Shown: positions 33,897 to 44,297 of the stretch, one piece after another
How positions within the stretch are numbered: the first letter of the stretch is position 1
How the letters are laid out: each line of letters begins with the position of its first letter
DNA from: Alkalihalobacillus pseudalcaliphilus
GTDB taxonomy: Bacteria; Bacillota; Bacilli; Bacillales; Bacillaceae_D
Length of the DNA stretch: 64,000 nucleotides
Assembly (NCBI RefSeq): GCF_028610675.1
Contig: NZ_JAQQWS010000014.1
Coordinates: 11,307-75,306 of the forward strand
Reading direction: 5' to 3'
Notes under the pieces: model-generated
What the model saw: the letters and a program-made list of their open reading frames with translations, nothing else
Told to the model about the DNA's origin: nothing
Databases searched by the model: none
Program-made: the position numbers and the translations under genes

Positions 33897-36764
33897 TTAT
33901 GCATTTTGCCATTCTTTTTCTTGTTCACCCATTCTTGCCTTGTCACGTACTAAGATTGGCTTTAAATATTTCCCTGTGTATGAGCCCTTTACTTCAGCAA
34001 CATCCTCAGGTGTTCCTTGTGCGACGATCATTCCACCTTTATCGCCACCTTCTGGCCCCAAATCAATGATATGGTCTACGGTTTTGATCACATCTAAATT
34101 ATGTTCAATAACCACCACCGTATCTCCATTATCTACTAGTCGGTGTAGAACTTGCAACAGTCGTGCAATATCGTCTACATGTAAACCTGTTGTGGGTTCA
34201 TCCAGTATATAAATGGTTTTACCGGTCGACCGCTTATGCAACTGTGAAGCCAACTTAACACGCTGTGCCTCTCCACCTGACAGTGTCGTGGCTGGCTGTC
34301 CTAACCTAACATACCCTAAACCTACATCAACTAACGTTTGAATTTTTCGATTGATTTTAGGGATATTGGCAAAAAAGCCTAATGCTTCTTCAACGGTCAT
34401 TTCTAAAACATCAGCAATACTTTTACCTTTATAAGTTATTTCTAACGTCTCACGATTATATCTTTTCCCATGACAAACTTCACACGGAACGTAAACATCC
34501 GGTAGAAAATGCATTTCAATTTTAATAATTCCGTCGCCACGACACGCCTCACAACGTCCACCTTTAACATTAAAACTAAAGCGCCCTTTTTTATATCCAC
34601 GCACTTTCGCTTCATTCGTAATCGCAAACACATCACGAATATCATCAAAAACACCTGTATACGTAGCTGGATTTGAGCGAGGAGTACGCCCGATTGGAGA
34701 TTGATCAATATCAATCACTTTATCAATTTGTGATAAGCCACTGATTTCTTTATGCTCACCTGGTTTTGTTTTAGCTCTATTTAATGTTTTCGCTAAAGCT
34801 TTATATACAATTTCATTAATTAATGTACTTTTCCCAGAACCTGATACCCCCGTTACAGCAACAAACTGTCCAAGTGGTATATCCACAGAGACATCTTTTA
34901 GGTTATTTTCACTAGCCTGCTTAACTGATAATAAACGACCATCGTGTGAACGCCTCTCCATTGGTATCTCAATGAATTTTTTCCCTGATAAATATTGACC
35001 AGTCAGTGACTTCTCATTAACCATAATTTCTTGCGGTGTCCCTTCAGCCGTAATATATCCACCGTGCACACCCGCACCCGGTCCAATATCAATAATATAA
35101 TCAGCAGCGAGCATCGTATCCTCATCATGTTCTACCACAATTAACGTATTCCCTAAATCACGCATGTACTCCAGTGTTTCAATTAACCGATCATTATCTC
35201 TTTGATGTAAGCCAATTGATGGTTCATCTAAAATATATAAGACACCCATTAGCGAAGAGCCAATTTGAGTGGCTAAGCGAATTCTTTGTGCTTCTCCACC
35301 TGATAATGAACCAGCTGAACGACTTAAAGATAAATAATCAAGACCGACATTGTTTAAAAATCCTAACCGATCCTCGATTTCTTTTAAAATCAACTTAGCA
35401 ATCGAGACATCTTTCTCACTTAGTTTCAATTGCTTAAAGAACGTCAAAGCATCCTTTACAGATAATGACGTTACTTGACCAATATGTCGTTCTCCAATAA
35501 ATACAGCCAGCATTTCTTTTTTTAAACGATACCCTTTACACGTAGGACAAGCTTTCTCAGCCATATAACCTTCCATTTGCTCACGAATGTAATCGGAACT
35601 TGTTTCATGATAGCGGCGAGAGATATTGTTTAAAACACCTTCAAAATAGATGTGATTTTCCCGTATATGACCAAATTCGTTTTCATAGCGGAAATAAACT
35701 TTCTCTTTTCCACTTCCATTCAAAACCTTATCGAGTTTATGTTCCGGTAAATCTTCTAGAGGTGTATCCATATCAATATCAAAATGCTCACACACAGCTT
35801 TCAAGAGCTGTGGATAGTATTGTGAAGTACTTGATTCCCAAGGAGCTATTGCAGATTCATTTAACGTTCTCGAACGATCTGGAATTACAAGCTCGATATC
35901 AACTTCTAATTTAACACCAAGCCCGTCACATTTAGGGCAAGCACCAAATGGACTATTAAATGAAAACATTCTTGGCTCAAGTTCCGGAATTGAAAACCCA
36001 CATTCAGGGCAAGCGTGATGCTGGCTAAACAGAAGCTCTTCGCCATCAATGACATCAACTAAGACCCGACCATCTGCTAATTCTAATGCGGTCTCCAAAG
36101 AGTCAGCTAAACGAGAATCGATTCCTTCTTTTATAACAATTCGATCGATGACTACTTCAATTGTATGCTTTTTATTTTTTTCTAATTCTATTTCATCGGC
36201 AACTTCTCGCATCTCACCATTAACACGAACACGTACAAATCCTTGCTTTTTAATATCCTCAAATACTTTGGCATGAGTGCCCTTACGCCCTGATACAAGT
36301 GGAGCTAAAATTTGCATTTTAGTCCGCTCTGGAAATTCCTTAATCCGATCGACCATTTGTTGAATCGTCTGTGAGGAGATCTCGATCCCATGCTTAGGAC
36401 AAATCGGATGACCGATACGAGCAAATAATAGACGTAAGTAATCAAAAATCTCCGTAACCGTTCCAACCGTCGAACGAGGATTTCTTGATGTTGTTTTTTG
36501 ATCAATAGAAATAGCTGGGGACAAACCTTCAATCGTATCTACATCTGGTTTATCCATTTGTCCTAAAAATTGTCGCGCGTATGCTGATAACGATTCAACA
36601 TACCGTCTTTGTCCTTCTGCATAAATCGTATCAAAGGCTAATGATGATTTCCCTGAACCTGAAAGTCCCGTTAAAACAACTAATTTATCTCGCGGAATTG
36701 TCACATCGATATTTTTTAAGTTGTGAGAACGTGCTCCTTTAACGACTATATTTTCTAATGGCAT
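33897..36764 (-). CDS. uvrA: Excinuclease ABC subunit A
   Basis: This protein of about 955 residues is the damage-recognition ATPase of nucleotide excision repair. It has two ABC domains with Walker A motifs GLSGSGKSS (N-terminal) and GVSGSGKST (C-terminal), two LSGGEAQR signature motifs, and zinc fingers CPTCKGYR and CEACRGDGI...CEVCHGKRYN. ATG 36764 is preferred, since GTG 36776 abuts the GGAAGG ribosome-binding site. It follows uvrB closely, so the pair is an operon. Confidence 0.97.
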   Translation of the reverse strand: MPLENIVVKGARSHNLKNIDVTIPRDKLVVLTGLSGSGKSSLAFDTIYAEGQRRYVESLSAYARQFLGQMDKPDVDTIEGLSPAISIDQKTTSRNPRSTVGTVTEIFDYLRLLFARIGHPICPKHGIEISSQTIQQMVDRIKEFPERTKMQILAPLVSGRKGTHAKVFEDIKKQGFVRVRVNGEMREVADEIELEKNKKHTIEVVIDRIVIKEGIDSRLADSLETALELADGRVLVDVIDGEELLFSQHHACPECGFSIPELEPRMFSFNSPFGACPKCDGLGVKLEVDIELVIPDRSRTLNESAIAPWESSTSQYYPQLLKAVCEHFDIDMDTPLEDLPEHKLDKVLNGSGKEKVYFRYENEFGHIRENHIYFEGVLNNISRRYHETSSDYIREQMEGYMAEKACPTCKGYRLKKEMLAVFIGERHIGQVTSLSVKDALTFFKQLKLSEKDVSIAKLILKEIEDRLGFLNNVGLDYLSLSRSAGSLSGGEAQRIRLATQIGSSLMGVLYILDEPSIGLHQRDNDRLIETLEYMRDLGNTLIVVEHDEDTMLAADYIIDIGPGAGVHGGYITAEGTPQEIMVNEKSLTGQYLSGKKFIEIPMERRSHDGRLLSVKQASENNLKDVSVDIPLGQFVAVTGVSGSGKSTLINEIVYKALAKTLNRAKTKPGEHKEISGLSQIDKVIDIDQSPIGRTPRSNPATYTGVFDDIRDVFAITNEAKVRGYKKGRFSFNVKGGRCEACRGDGIIKIEMHFLPDVYVPCEVCHGKRYNRETLEITYKGKSIADVLEMTVEEALGFFANIPKINRKIQTLVDVGLGYVRLGQPATTLSGGEAQRVKLASQLHKRSTGKTIYILDEPTTGLHVDDIARLLQVLHRLVDNGDTVVVIEHNLDVIKTVDHIIDLGPEGGDKGGMIVAQGTPEDVAEVKGSYTGKYLKPILVRDKARMGEQEKEWQNA

Positions 36765-36772
36765 CGAAAATG

Positions 36773-38752
36773 TCACCCTTCCGCTTTCAATTCTAATAAT
36801 AAATCTCTTAATTCTGCTGCACGCTCAAATTGTAAAGATTTCGCAGCATCTTTCATCTCTTTTTCTAAATTGGCAATCATCTTTTCTTTCTCTTTTGGAC
36901 TCATCTTTGTTTTTGGTGCATGATTTTTATAATCTTCTTCATCTTCTGCTACCATTGTTGCTTGAATAACATCAGGGATCTTCTTATTAATCGTTTGCGG
37001 TGTAATACCATGTTGAACATTAAATTCTTCCTGGATCGCACGACGACGTTTAGTTTCATCGATAGCTACTTGCATCGATGCAGTAATCTTGTCTGCATAC
37101 ATAATGACATAACCATCAGCATTACGAGCAGCACGACCTGTCGTTTGAATTAATGAACGTTCTGAACGGAGGAAACCTTCCTTATCCGCATCTAAAATAG
37201 CTACAAGGGAAACCTCTGGTATATCAAGACCTTCCCTTAACAGGTTGATACCAATTAAGACATCATAAGTCCCCAAACGTAGTTGCCTGATGATTTCAAT
37301 TCGTTCTAATGTTTTTACCTCGGAATGTAAATAGTTCACTTTAATACCGATTTCTTTAAGATAATCGGTTAAATCCTCAGACATCTTTTTCGTTAATGTC
37401 GTAACAAGGACACGTTCATTCCGTTCCGTTCGTTCCCTAATTTCTTCAATTAAATCATCAATCTGACCTTTAATTGGTCTCACATCAATGATTGGATCGA
37501 GTAACCCAGTTGGGCGAATAATTTGCTCGACCATTTTGGGCGTATGCTCAAGCTCATAGGGCCCCGGCGTAGCGGATACATAGACAACCTGGTTCATTTT
37601 CTTTTCAAACTCTTCAAACCTGAGCGGACGATTATCTAATGCCGACGGTAATCGGAAACCATGATTAACAAGTACCTCTTTACGAGCCCTATCACCGTTA
37701 TACATACCTCGCACTTGTGGAACCGATACATGTGACTCATCCATAATTAATAAAAAGTCCTCAGGGAAGAAGTCTAACAATGTATAAGGGGTAACCCCAG
37801 CTTCTCTCAGTGTTAAATGTCTCGAATAATTCTCAATGCCCGAACAAAAACCCATTTCTGCCATCATTTCAATATCATAACGGGTTCGCTGTTCCAACCT
37901 TTGAGCTTCTAAAAGCTTGCCTTGCTCATGCATCTCTTTTAAACGTTCTTCCAGCTCTTTCTCTATATTAACAATCGCTTTTTTCATTTTTTCTTCACGT
38001 GTGACGAAGTGGGAAGCTGGAAAAATGGCTACATGGTCTCGTTCACCTTTTATTTCGCCTGTTAAAGCATCCACTTCTGTAATTCGATCGATTTCATCAC
38101 CAAAAAACTCAACACGAATACATTGTTCATCCCGTGATGCTGGAAAAATCTCGACAACATCTCCTCGTACACGAAAAGTTCCACGAACAAAGTTTAAATC
38201 ATTACGATTATATTGAATATCAACCAAATCTCTCAACAACTGATTCCGTTCAATTTCTTGTCCTGCTCGCAACGATACGACCATTTCACGATATTCCTCT
38301 GGCGACCCTAAACCATATATACAAGACACACTGGCAATAATGATAACATCCTCACGTTCGAGCAATGCACTAGTGGCAGCATGCCGAAGCTTATCGATTT
38401 CATCATTAATACTAGCATCCTTTTCTATATATGTGTCTGAGGAAGGAACATAGGCTTCAGGTTGATAATAATCATAATAACTAACAAAATATTCAACCGC
38501 ATTATTAGGAAAAAATTCCTTAAACTCACTATATAGTTGACCTGCTAATGTTTTATTATGAGCCATCACTAATGTGGGTTTGTTTACTTCTTTGATTACA
38601 TTCGACATCGTGAACGTTTTTCCCGTTCCTGTCGCCCCGAGTAACGTTTGATGCTTATCACCTCTATGAATACCCGCAACAATTTCTTTTATTGCCTCAG
38701 GCTGATCTCCACTAGGCTTGTATTGACTGACTAATTCAAATGTACGACTCAA
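36773..38752 (-). CDS. uvrB: Excinuclease ABC subunit B
   Basis: This 659-residue helicase-like subunit loads onto DNA with UvrA and recruits UvrC. Walker A GATGTGKT is at residues 39-46, the beta-hairpin region is YYDYYQPEAY, the DEAD-like box is DESH, and the C-terminal UVR domain (FERAAELRDLLLEL) contacts UvrA or UvrC. The start is TTG 38752 after GAGGAGG. Two LexA-like boxes lie upstream. Confidence 0.97.
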   Translation of the reverse strand: MSRTFELVSQYKPSGDQPEAIKEIVAGIHRGDKHQTLLGATGTGKTFTMSNVIKEVNKPTLVMAHNKTLAGQLYSEFKEFFPNNAVEYFVSYYDYYQPEAYVPSSDTYIEKDASINDEIDKLRHAATSALLEREDVIIIASVSCIYGLGSPEEYREMVVSLRAGQEIERNQLLRDLVDIQYNRNDLNFVRGTFRVRGDVVEIFPASRDEQCIRVEFFGDEIDRITEVDALTGEIKGERDHVAIFPASHFVTREEKMKKAIVNIEKELEERLKEMHEQGKLLEAQRLEQRTRYDIEMMAEMGFCSGIENYSRHLTLREAGVTPYTLLDFFPEDFLLIMDESHVSVPQVRGMYNGDRARKEVLVNHGFRLPSALDNRPLRFEEFEKKMNQVVYVSATPGPYELEHTPKMVEQIIRPTGLLDPIIDVRPIKGQIDDLIEEIRERTERNERVLVTTLTKKMSEDLTDYLKEIGIKVNYLHSEVKTLERIEIIRQLRLGTYDVLIGINLLREGLDIPEVSLVAILDADKEGFLRSERSLIQTTGRAARNADGYVIMYADKITASMQVAIDETKRRRAIQEEFNVQHGITPQTINKKIPDVIQATMVAEDEEDYKNHAPKTKMSPKEKEKMIANLEKEMKDAAKSLQFERAAELRDLLLELKAEG

Positions 38753-38768
38753 ATGATTCCCTCCTCTA

Positions 38769-38840
38769 CGAACAAACGATCTTACTCATAGTATATCATA
38801 AATTACCATTCATCTACTAGTTTTAACGAACGTATGTTGT
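38769..38840 (-). promoter_or_regulatory. uvrBA promoter region with two LexA/DinR-like boxes
   Basis: CGAACAAACGATCT (38769-38782) and CGAACGTATGTTGT (38827-38840) each match 8 of 10 defined positions of CGAACN4GTTCG. They flank a TATACT (minus strand, 38790-38795) that could be the -10 box. SOS control of uvrBA is known in B. subtilis; the sites here are predictions. Confidence 0.55.
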
Positions 38841-38916
38841 TATTTTTTCCTTTACTTATTTTTTCCCTATTTCCCATTCCTCAAACAATGATGGCTCCAT
38901 TCACACACTTTTACGG

Positions 38917-38951
38917 CAAAAAAAAGCTCAGTCACTTTTTAAATGACTGAG
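38917..38951 (-). terminator. Terminator overlapping the 3' end of the minJ-like gene
   Basis: CTCAGTCA (38927-38934) pairs perfectly with TGACTGAG (38944-38951). A T run of eight or more follows on the minus strand. The stop codon lies in the loop. Confidence 0.88.
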
Positions 38952-40129
38952 TTTTGTAAAGCTTGTTCTGTTTTCACTAATAAAACGCCTAATTGATGGT
39001 GTTCACCGACATAGATGGCACCTTGAGCAAACCGTACTTCTCCAGCGTAATCTAAAACCTCTAACTTACAAAAGGCAGAATTAACTTGTAGGGCATGATA
39101 AAACTCATCCTGATTTTGTACCATTCGACCATTTACTTTTGCAATGGTCTCACCAACCTTTAATTCCATTTTATCAGCTGGACTATTTGGTAATACACCC
39201 AATATTTTGCATCCTTCTTTTAATTCCGTAAAGTATTTACTTAACTTTTCCTCGTTATTCTTTTCACTTAACATCATCCATTCTCGAAGGGCAAAGATGA
39301 TGACCGCTGCCACCACAGCAACAATAGGATAAAAATATCCGACTACAGCAAATGGGATTGCTAAGAGAGCAAGAATCAATAATTTCTTACCGATTCGTTT
39401 AATCGCCCATTCAGGTAATGCTGATTTAACGATATGCTGAAAGCCGACAAGGAATGGGACAAACACGGGTTGTAAGGAAAGTTCACCCGTTGTAAAGACA
39501 GGCCAAAATTCAAATGTTGGTAGTAAACCTTCTGGTATAAATAATACGACTGGGACAATCCAAAGTCTTTTTTGTTTATGTACACCAATCCATTTTCCCC
39601 GTTTACTTTTAACTAATCTTGGCGATGTATGTTTGCTGCCATTCTTTATGATCAGAAAAGCCTCTGCTATTAAAAATACAAGCAGTAATGTAAATAAAGC
39701 TGAAATCGATGTATCAGCGATCGATTGAAATAAGTCTGAAAAACTGTTTTGCCCCTGTATAAGCGGTCCAACCATTAAGATTACGGTCGTAAATCCAAGA
39801 ATCGTTACAGGACTAACCCAGCGAAAATTTGTCGTCAAAATTGCCAGAGCGTATAGACCAACCATTAAAATGAGAATAGGAATATTGACAACCACACCTA
39901 AACCAAAAGCCACGATCGATATACAAATACCTGCTAGTAGGCTTGGCCAAAATGGTAGTAAAAAATCTGCTTTTCTACTATAGACTCTTGTATGGAATGA
40001 CTGTCTTTCTATTTTTATTCTATAATTCGCCACTACAAGAATAATAATTAATCCTACGTATAAAAGTGGGTTTGCAAAAAAGTACCCAAAAGCGATTCCA
40101 ACCGTTTTTAGTATATCCATTACCATCAT
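38939..40129 (-). CDS. minJ: PDZ-domain membrane protein, MinJ-like
   Basis: This protein of about 396 residues has a run of six to eight hydrophobic helices (residues 10-300) and a C-terminal PDZ domain with LGVLPNSPADKMELKVGETIAKVNG. In B. subtilis MinJ links DivIVA to MinD and so keeps division off the poles; position beside ctpB and the uvr genes supports the match, though sequence recognition is moderate. ATG 40129 (MMVMDIL) follows GGTGGAGG. Confidence 0.8.
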   Translation of the reverse strand: MMVMDILKTVGIAFGYFFANPLLYVGLIIILVVANYRIKIERQSFHTRVYSRKADFLLPFWPSLLAGICISIVAFGLGVVVNIPILILMVGLYALAILTTNFRWVSPVTILGFTTVILMVGPLIQGQNSFSDLFQSIADTSISALFTLLLVFLIAEAFLIIKNGSKHTSPRLVKSKRGKWIGVHKQKRLWIVPVVLFIPEGLLPTFEFWPVFTTGELSLQPVFVPFLVGFQHIVKSALPEWAIKRIGKKLLILALLAIPFAVVGYFYPIVAVVAAVIIFALREWMMLSEKNNEEKLSKYFTELKEGCKILGVLPNSPADKMELKVGETIAKVNGRMVQNQDEFYHALQVNSAFCKLEVLDYAGEVRFAQGAIYVGEHHQLGVLLVKTEQALQNSVI

Positions 40130-40475
40130 TCCACGCCTCCACCTCTCATCTCTCTTTTTAAACATACCACAAACTAGGAGATGAAAACAGCAGAAACATA
40201 GTGAAAAATAAAAACACGACCTGTTGACGACGAAACTCGCCAGCCTTCATTATTTTTCGGGAAATAACCGAAAAGATTTCAGAAAATACTGGTGCTTTTT
40301 TACTATTCATGTCTGATTTTATTGTTCGTGTCGATGCTCCTCTATTAGATTGGCTGTAAACCAATCATGTTATGAACTTCCCCATGATTTAGAACAGTGT
40401 CTACTTCATTCTCTGCATATCTAGGAAGTATCTATTTGGCATTATGACGTAAGAGCATCTTTAGCCTTTTTCAAC

Positions 40476-40513
40476 AAAAAACACGAGTAGAGTTAATAAC
40501 CCTCAGCTCGTGC
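40476..40513 (-). terminator. Terminator of ctpB
   Basis: CACGAG (40482-40487) pairs with CTCGTG (40507-40512), with additional GAG/CTC pairing inside. A T run follows on the minus strand. The 330 bp between here and the minJ-like start hold no recognised gene. Confidence 0.65.
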
Positions 40514-40523
40514 CTTTCATGAT

Positions 40524-41996
40524 TTATTCGTTACTTCCTTCAATAGCAAGTTCAATAGCTCTTTGTAATTGTTGGTCATTCGCGCGATCTCGAACTTCTT
40601 CAATGATTTGATTTTGCATCTCTGCTGCTGTCTCTTCGTCAATTTCACCCGATACCTCTAAGCCATTCGCTTTTTGGAAACTTTCTACTGCACTCACTGT
40701 CTGTTCATCGAAAAATCCATCATCACGATCAATGTCAAAGCCTAAACCATTTAACATGGCCTGTGCACTTTTTATTTGCTCATTCAACATCTCAGCCTTT
40801 AACGGTTCATCTTGAATGGTAATAGGTGGCACATAAAAATAATCAGGTTGCATCACTTTTTCCGTAGGCTCAACACCTTCATTATGGATATCATTACCAC
40901 CAGAAGTTAACCATCTAAACAAGGATAGCTTAATTTGACTACCATCACCCATAGGAATTGTTTGTTGCACCGTTCCCTTACCAAACGTTGTATCACCAAC
41001 CACATCATAATTCCCTGCTTCAATTAAAGCAGCCGATAGAATTTCTGAAGCTGATGCACTAGCTCCGTCTGTTATTCCAACGATTGGATAAGGTTTTGTT
41101 TCATTTAATGAAGAAATATGTCTTTCTTTTTCACCGCTTCTATTTTCGATCTGGACAATCGGTTCCCCACCAGGAACAATTAGATGACCAATTTTTTCTA
41201 CGGCATTTAAATAACCACCAGGATTTCCGCGAACGTCTAAAACTAGACCGTCAAGTCCTTGAGATTCTAAATCCGTTAATGCTTCCTCAAACCGTTCCGC
41301 TGTATCAATAGAGAAAGAAGAAATAATGATATAACCAATATTTTTGCCGTCCTGTTCGATCATCTCGCTTACAATGGTTTCGATAGGAATTTCATCTCGA
41401 ACAATGGCAAATTCAATCGGCTCAGTGGCACCTGGTCTTTCAATAGTTAAGTTCACCGTTGTTCCTTTTTCACCACGAATTTGCAGTACGGCTTCATTTA
41501 ACGATAACCCTTCGATTGTTTCGCCTTCAATTTTTATAATTTGGTCATTGGGCTGCAATCCTGCTCTCTCTGCTGGAGAATCCCGAATGGGAGCAACAAT
41601 CGTTACTTTACCATCGACCATACTAACTTCGGCACCAATTCCTTCAAAGTGTGAGTCTAAGGATTCTTCAAATTGCTTGGCTGTTTCTTGGTCCATATAG
41701 TCAGAATAAGGGTCATCTAATGTTTCTAACATACCGTTAATGGCACCTTCTACTAATTGGGTTTGGTCCACCTCATCCACATATTGATTTTCAATGATTT
41801 GAAGAGCTAAAGCGATCTTTTCCAAATAATCCTGTTCCGACAAATCCGTGGTGTCTAATACACCACCACTACTATCTGTTGTACTTGCTACTTCATTTGA
41901 ATTATTTAATTGGGGTGTTTCAGCCGAATAGAGGCTAAATGCACCTACTGCTAACACGACTCCGATGAGTAAAATAAACCAACGCTTGCTGCTCAC
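40524..41996 (-). CDS. ctpB: Carboxyl-terminal processing protease, S41 family
   Basis: This 490-residue secreted or membrane-anchored serine protease has an N-terminal hydrophobic anchor (residues 5-22), a PDZ domain (about 110-190, PIRDSPAERAGLQPNDQIIK), the S41 catalytic domain with serine in GASASASEI and lysine in TFGKGTVQQ, and a C-terminal peptidoglycan-binding domain. In B. subtilis CtpB cleaves SpoIVFA to trigger sigma-K activation in sporulation. Normal length, a single-gene unit. Confidence 0.95.
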   Translation of the reverse strand: MSSKRWFILLIGVVLAVGAFSLYSAETPQLNNSNEVASTTDSSGGVLDTTDLSEQDYLEKIALALQIIENQYVDEVDQTQLVEGAINGMLETLDDPYSDYMDQETAKQFEESLDSHFEGIGAEVSMVDGKVTIVAPIRDSPAERAGLQPNDQIIKIEGETIEGLSLNEAVLQIRGEKGTTVNLTIERPGATEPIEFAIVRDEIPIETIVSEMIEQDGKNIGYIIISSFSIDTAERFEEALTDLESQGLDGLVLDVRGNPGGYLNAVEKIGHLIVPGGEPIVQIENRSGEKERHISSLNETKPYPIVGITDGASASASEILSAALIEAGNYDVVGDTTFGKGTVQQTIPMGDGSQIKLSLFRWLTSGGNDIHNEGVEPTEKVMQPDYFYVPPITIQDEPLKAEMLNEQIKSAQAMLNGLGFDIDRDDGFFDEQTVSAVESFQKANGLEVSGEIDEETAAEMQNQIIEEVRDRANDQQLQRAIELAIEGSNE

Positions 41997-42285
41997 ATGA
42001 CCACTCCTATTTTATAATCAAAAGCTCTTAAAGCGAGCTAATCCGTATCTTATCTTTGTCCCATTATGACTAGTTTATCATATGTAACCTATGATTATAA
42101 TATGTAGTTTTCCTTTCCCACCATTTTAAACAATAGAAAATTACAAGTCAAAATCAGAGGATTAAAATCATCCGCTTCCTCATTTCTAAACTTAAAAAAT
42201 CATTCTCACCAACCACCTCTATCTAGCAAATTAGGTTCTAATTCTAGTTTTACTAGACTATATATGCTAGAGAGGAGTGATAACT

Positions 42286-43284
42286 TTGCGAAAGATAATC
42301 TATGAAATGATTGGTGTTGGCCTCTTGGCCTTGATTGTTGTGCTATTATTTGCGTTTCCCTTTTTTAAACAAGGTCAATTGCTCACCACCATACCTGAAT
42401 CCATCCTGTCATTATTAACGGTCTTCTTTAGCATTCTATTAGAGGCCTTGCCTTTTCTATTAATTGGTGCCTTTTTCTCTGCATTAATTGGCATTTGGGT
42501 GAAGCCAGAATTTATAACGAAATGGCTTCCGCGACACCCCATACTCAGTCTGTTACCTGCTTTACTTTTCGCCTTTATTTTACCGATTTGTGAATGTGCC
42601 ATAGTCCCTGTTATACGTCATTTTATTAGAAAAGGGGTACCACTTCATGTTGCCGTTACATTTATGACAGCCGCTCCTATATTAAATCCCGTTGTAGCCG
42701 CTTCCACTTATTATGCATTTAATATGAATGTTTCTTTTGTCATTTGGAGAATGGGCCTCGCTATGATTTGTACGTTCATTATTTCTTTAATTACATACAG
42801 GGCCTTTAAAAAACAACAAGAGTCTGTACTAAAAAATGAAGTAAATATGCCCGTTCATAGCAATCATCATCATAAAGGGGTACTAACGATTTTGAACCAT
42901 ACTGCAGATGATTTCTTATTTATGTCTAAATTTTTTATAATTGGTGCTTTTCTTGCCAGCATTTTTCAAACATTTATCGCAAGAGATTGGTTATTAGCTG
43001 TAAATGAGAGTTCTGCTTTAGGTATTCTTTTTATGATGATTCTTGCTTATCTACTTTCTTTATGTTCAGAAGCAGATGCCTTTATTGCTGCATCATTTGG
43101 GACAAGCTTTTCCTTTCCTGCGACTTTAGCATTTCTTATTTTGGGACCCATGTTAGATTTAAAAAACACGCTCATGATGTTGTCTGTTTTTAAGTTTCGT
43201 TTTACTGTGTTTTTTCACGTAACGGTTTTTACAGTCGTGTTTGTAACATTGATCATTTGTTCACTCATAGGAATTGGAGGTTAA
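42286..43284 (+). CDS. UPF0718/DUF318 permease, YcgR type
   Basis: This protein of about 332 residues has eight hydrophobic helices and the conserved ICECAIVPVIRHFIRKGVPL loop, then MTAAPILNPV, typical of the DUF318 permease family (arsenic/organoarsenical-permease-like). A His-rich cytoplasmic loop (HSNHHHK) sits in the middle. The start is TTG 42286, eight bases after AGAGGAG; the GTG at 42277 overlaps that site. It forms a pair with the next gene. The substrate is unknown; metal transport or chaperoning is only a guess. Confidence 0.85.
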   Translation: MRKIIYEMIGVGLLALIVVLLFAFPFFKQGQLLTTIPESILSLLTVFFSILLEALPFLLIGAFFSALIGIWVKPEFITKWLPRHPILSLLPALLFAFILPICECAIVPVIRHFIRKGVPLHVAVTFMTAAPILNPVVAASTYYAFNMNVSFVIWRMGLAMICTFIISLITYRAFKKQQESVLKNEVNMPVHSNHHHKGVLTILNHTADDFLFMSKFFIIGAFLASIFQTFIARDWLLAVNESSALGILFMMILAYLLSLCSEADAFIAASFGTSFSFPATLAFLILGPMLDLKNTLMMLSVFKFRFTVFFHVTVFTVVFVTLIICSLIGIGG

Positions 43285-43288
43285 CGTC

Positions 43289-44101
43289 ATGAAAGGTTTT
43301 CAAGAATTCCAATATTATATTAGTGGTCTACTTTTTATAGGGTTTGCCTTACTTCTTTTAGCTGTTATCTTACATGGATCTATTAACTATTATCTATCTC
43401 CGACCATGCAAAAGTTCGCTATGATGTTAATGGGAGGATTATTTATATTAGGTGTTAGTCAAATTTGGCGTAGCCTACACACATCGCATAAAAGCTGTGA
43501 TTGCCATGGAATAATACCAAACCCTAAAAGAAATTCATCATTACTTCTATTATTATTAATCATTATACTAGGTTTTGTTTTGCCCGATTATGCTCTTTCC
43601 AATAAAATGGCTGATTTAAGAGGCATCTCCTATACCTTCCATACAACAAGTGATTCATTCGAACGAAATTATGATTTACTTAAAAGCCATTATGATTTTG
43701 TTGAATCGAAGCTCAAAGCTGACGATGATGTCATTCGTGTACACGATGGGAGCTTTTTGGATATATTAGGTTTAGTGCATTTCAAACTAGAGGATTACCT
43801 TGGTGTACAAATGGAATGGACTGGATTTGTTCACCACGACCCTGCCCTAGCTGACAACGAATGGGCGATTGCACGCTTTTCATTTACTTGTTGTGTCGCT
43901 GACGCTATCGGTTATGGCTTAATTGTTAGCGGTTCCGACGAACTTACAATTCCATCTAGTGGGTGGGTCCAAGTAAAAGGCTCCATCGACAAAAAAATCA
44001 TCGAGGGGAATGCCGTTCCGACCTTGCAGATAGAATCACTTATTACGATTGAAGAACCAAATGAACCATATGTTTACCCTACGATCATGAATAATTTTTA
44101 A
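43289..44101 (+). CDS. TIGR03943 family membrane protein, YcgQ type
   Basis: This 270-residue partner of the DUF318 permease has three or four N-terminal membrane helices, a short Cys/His stretch (SHKSCDCHG) and an outside C-terminal domain ending in a beta-rich region with CC in FTCCVADAIG. It starts at ATG 43289, four bases after the permease stop, with GGAGG inside the previous gene. The gene pair is conserved in Bacilli; its function is not known to me. Confidence 0.83.
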   Translation: MKGFQEFQYYISGLLFIGFALLLLAVILHGSINYYLSPTMQKFAMMLMGGLFILGVSQIWRSLHTSHKSCDCHGIIPNPKRNSSLLLLLLIIILGFVLPDYALSNKMADLRGISYTFHTTSDSFERNYDLLKSHYDFVESKLKADDDVIRVHDGSFLDILGLVHFKLEDYLGVQMEWTGFVHHDPALADNEWAIARFSFTCCVADAIGYGLIVSGSDELTIPSSGWVQVKGSIDKKIIEGNAVPTLQIESLITIEEPNEPYVYPTIMNNF

Positions 44102-44155
44102 TAATAAATATAGAAAGGATCAGAATATCAAACCTAGTAATTTAGGAACATAAGC

Positions 44156-44188
44156 AGCCAATGCCTTCTTGTAAATTCAGCATTGGCT
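44156..44188. terminator. Hairpin after the permease pair
   Basis: AGCCAATGC (44156-44164) and GCATTGGCT (44180-44188) form a perfect 9-bp stem. It lacks a clear T run on the plus strand, so termination is tentative. Confidence 0.5.
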
Positions 44189-44297
44189 TACAGATTTATT
44201 AACTACCTTTTTTGTTATGATGGTGAGACGTGCTTATTTTATCTTTGAACTGATTTTTGATTATGATTGTCATTGCTTTGTCCAGAGAACTTTAGTT

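Noticed and set aside
40158..40364. 68-codon frame upstream of the minJ-like gene
   Set aside because: It has no good ribosome-binding site or recognisable family and occupies the likely promoter region of the minJ-like gene.
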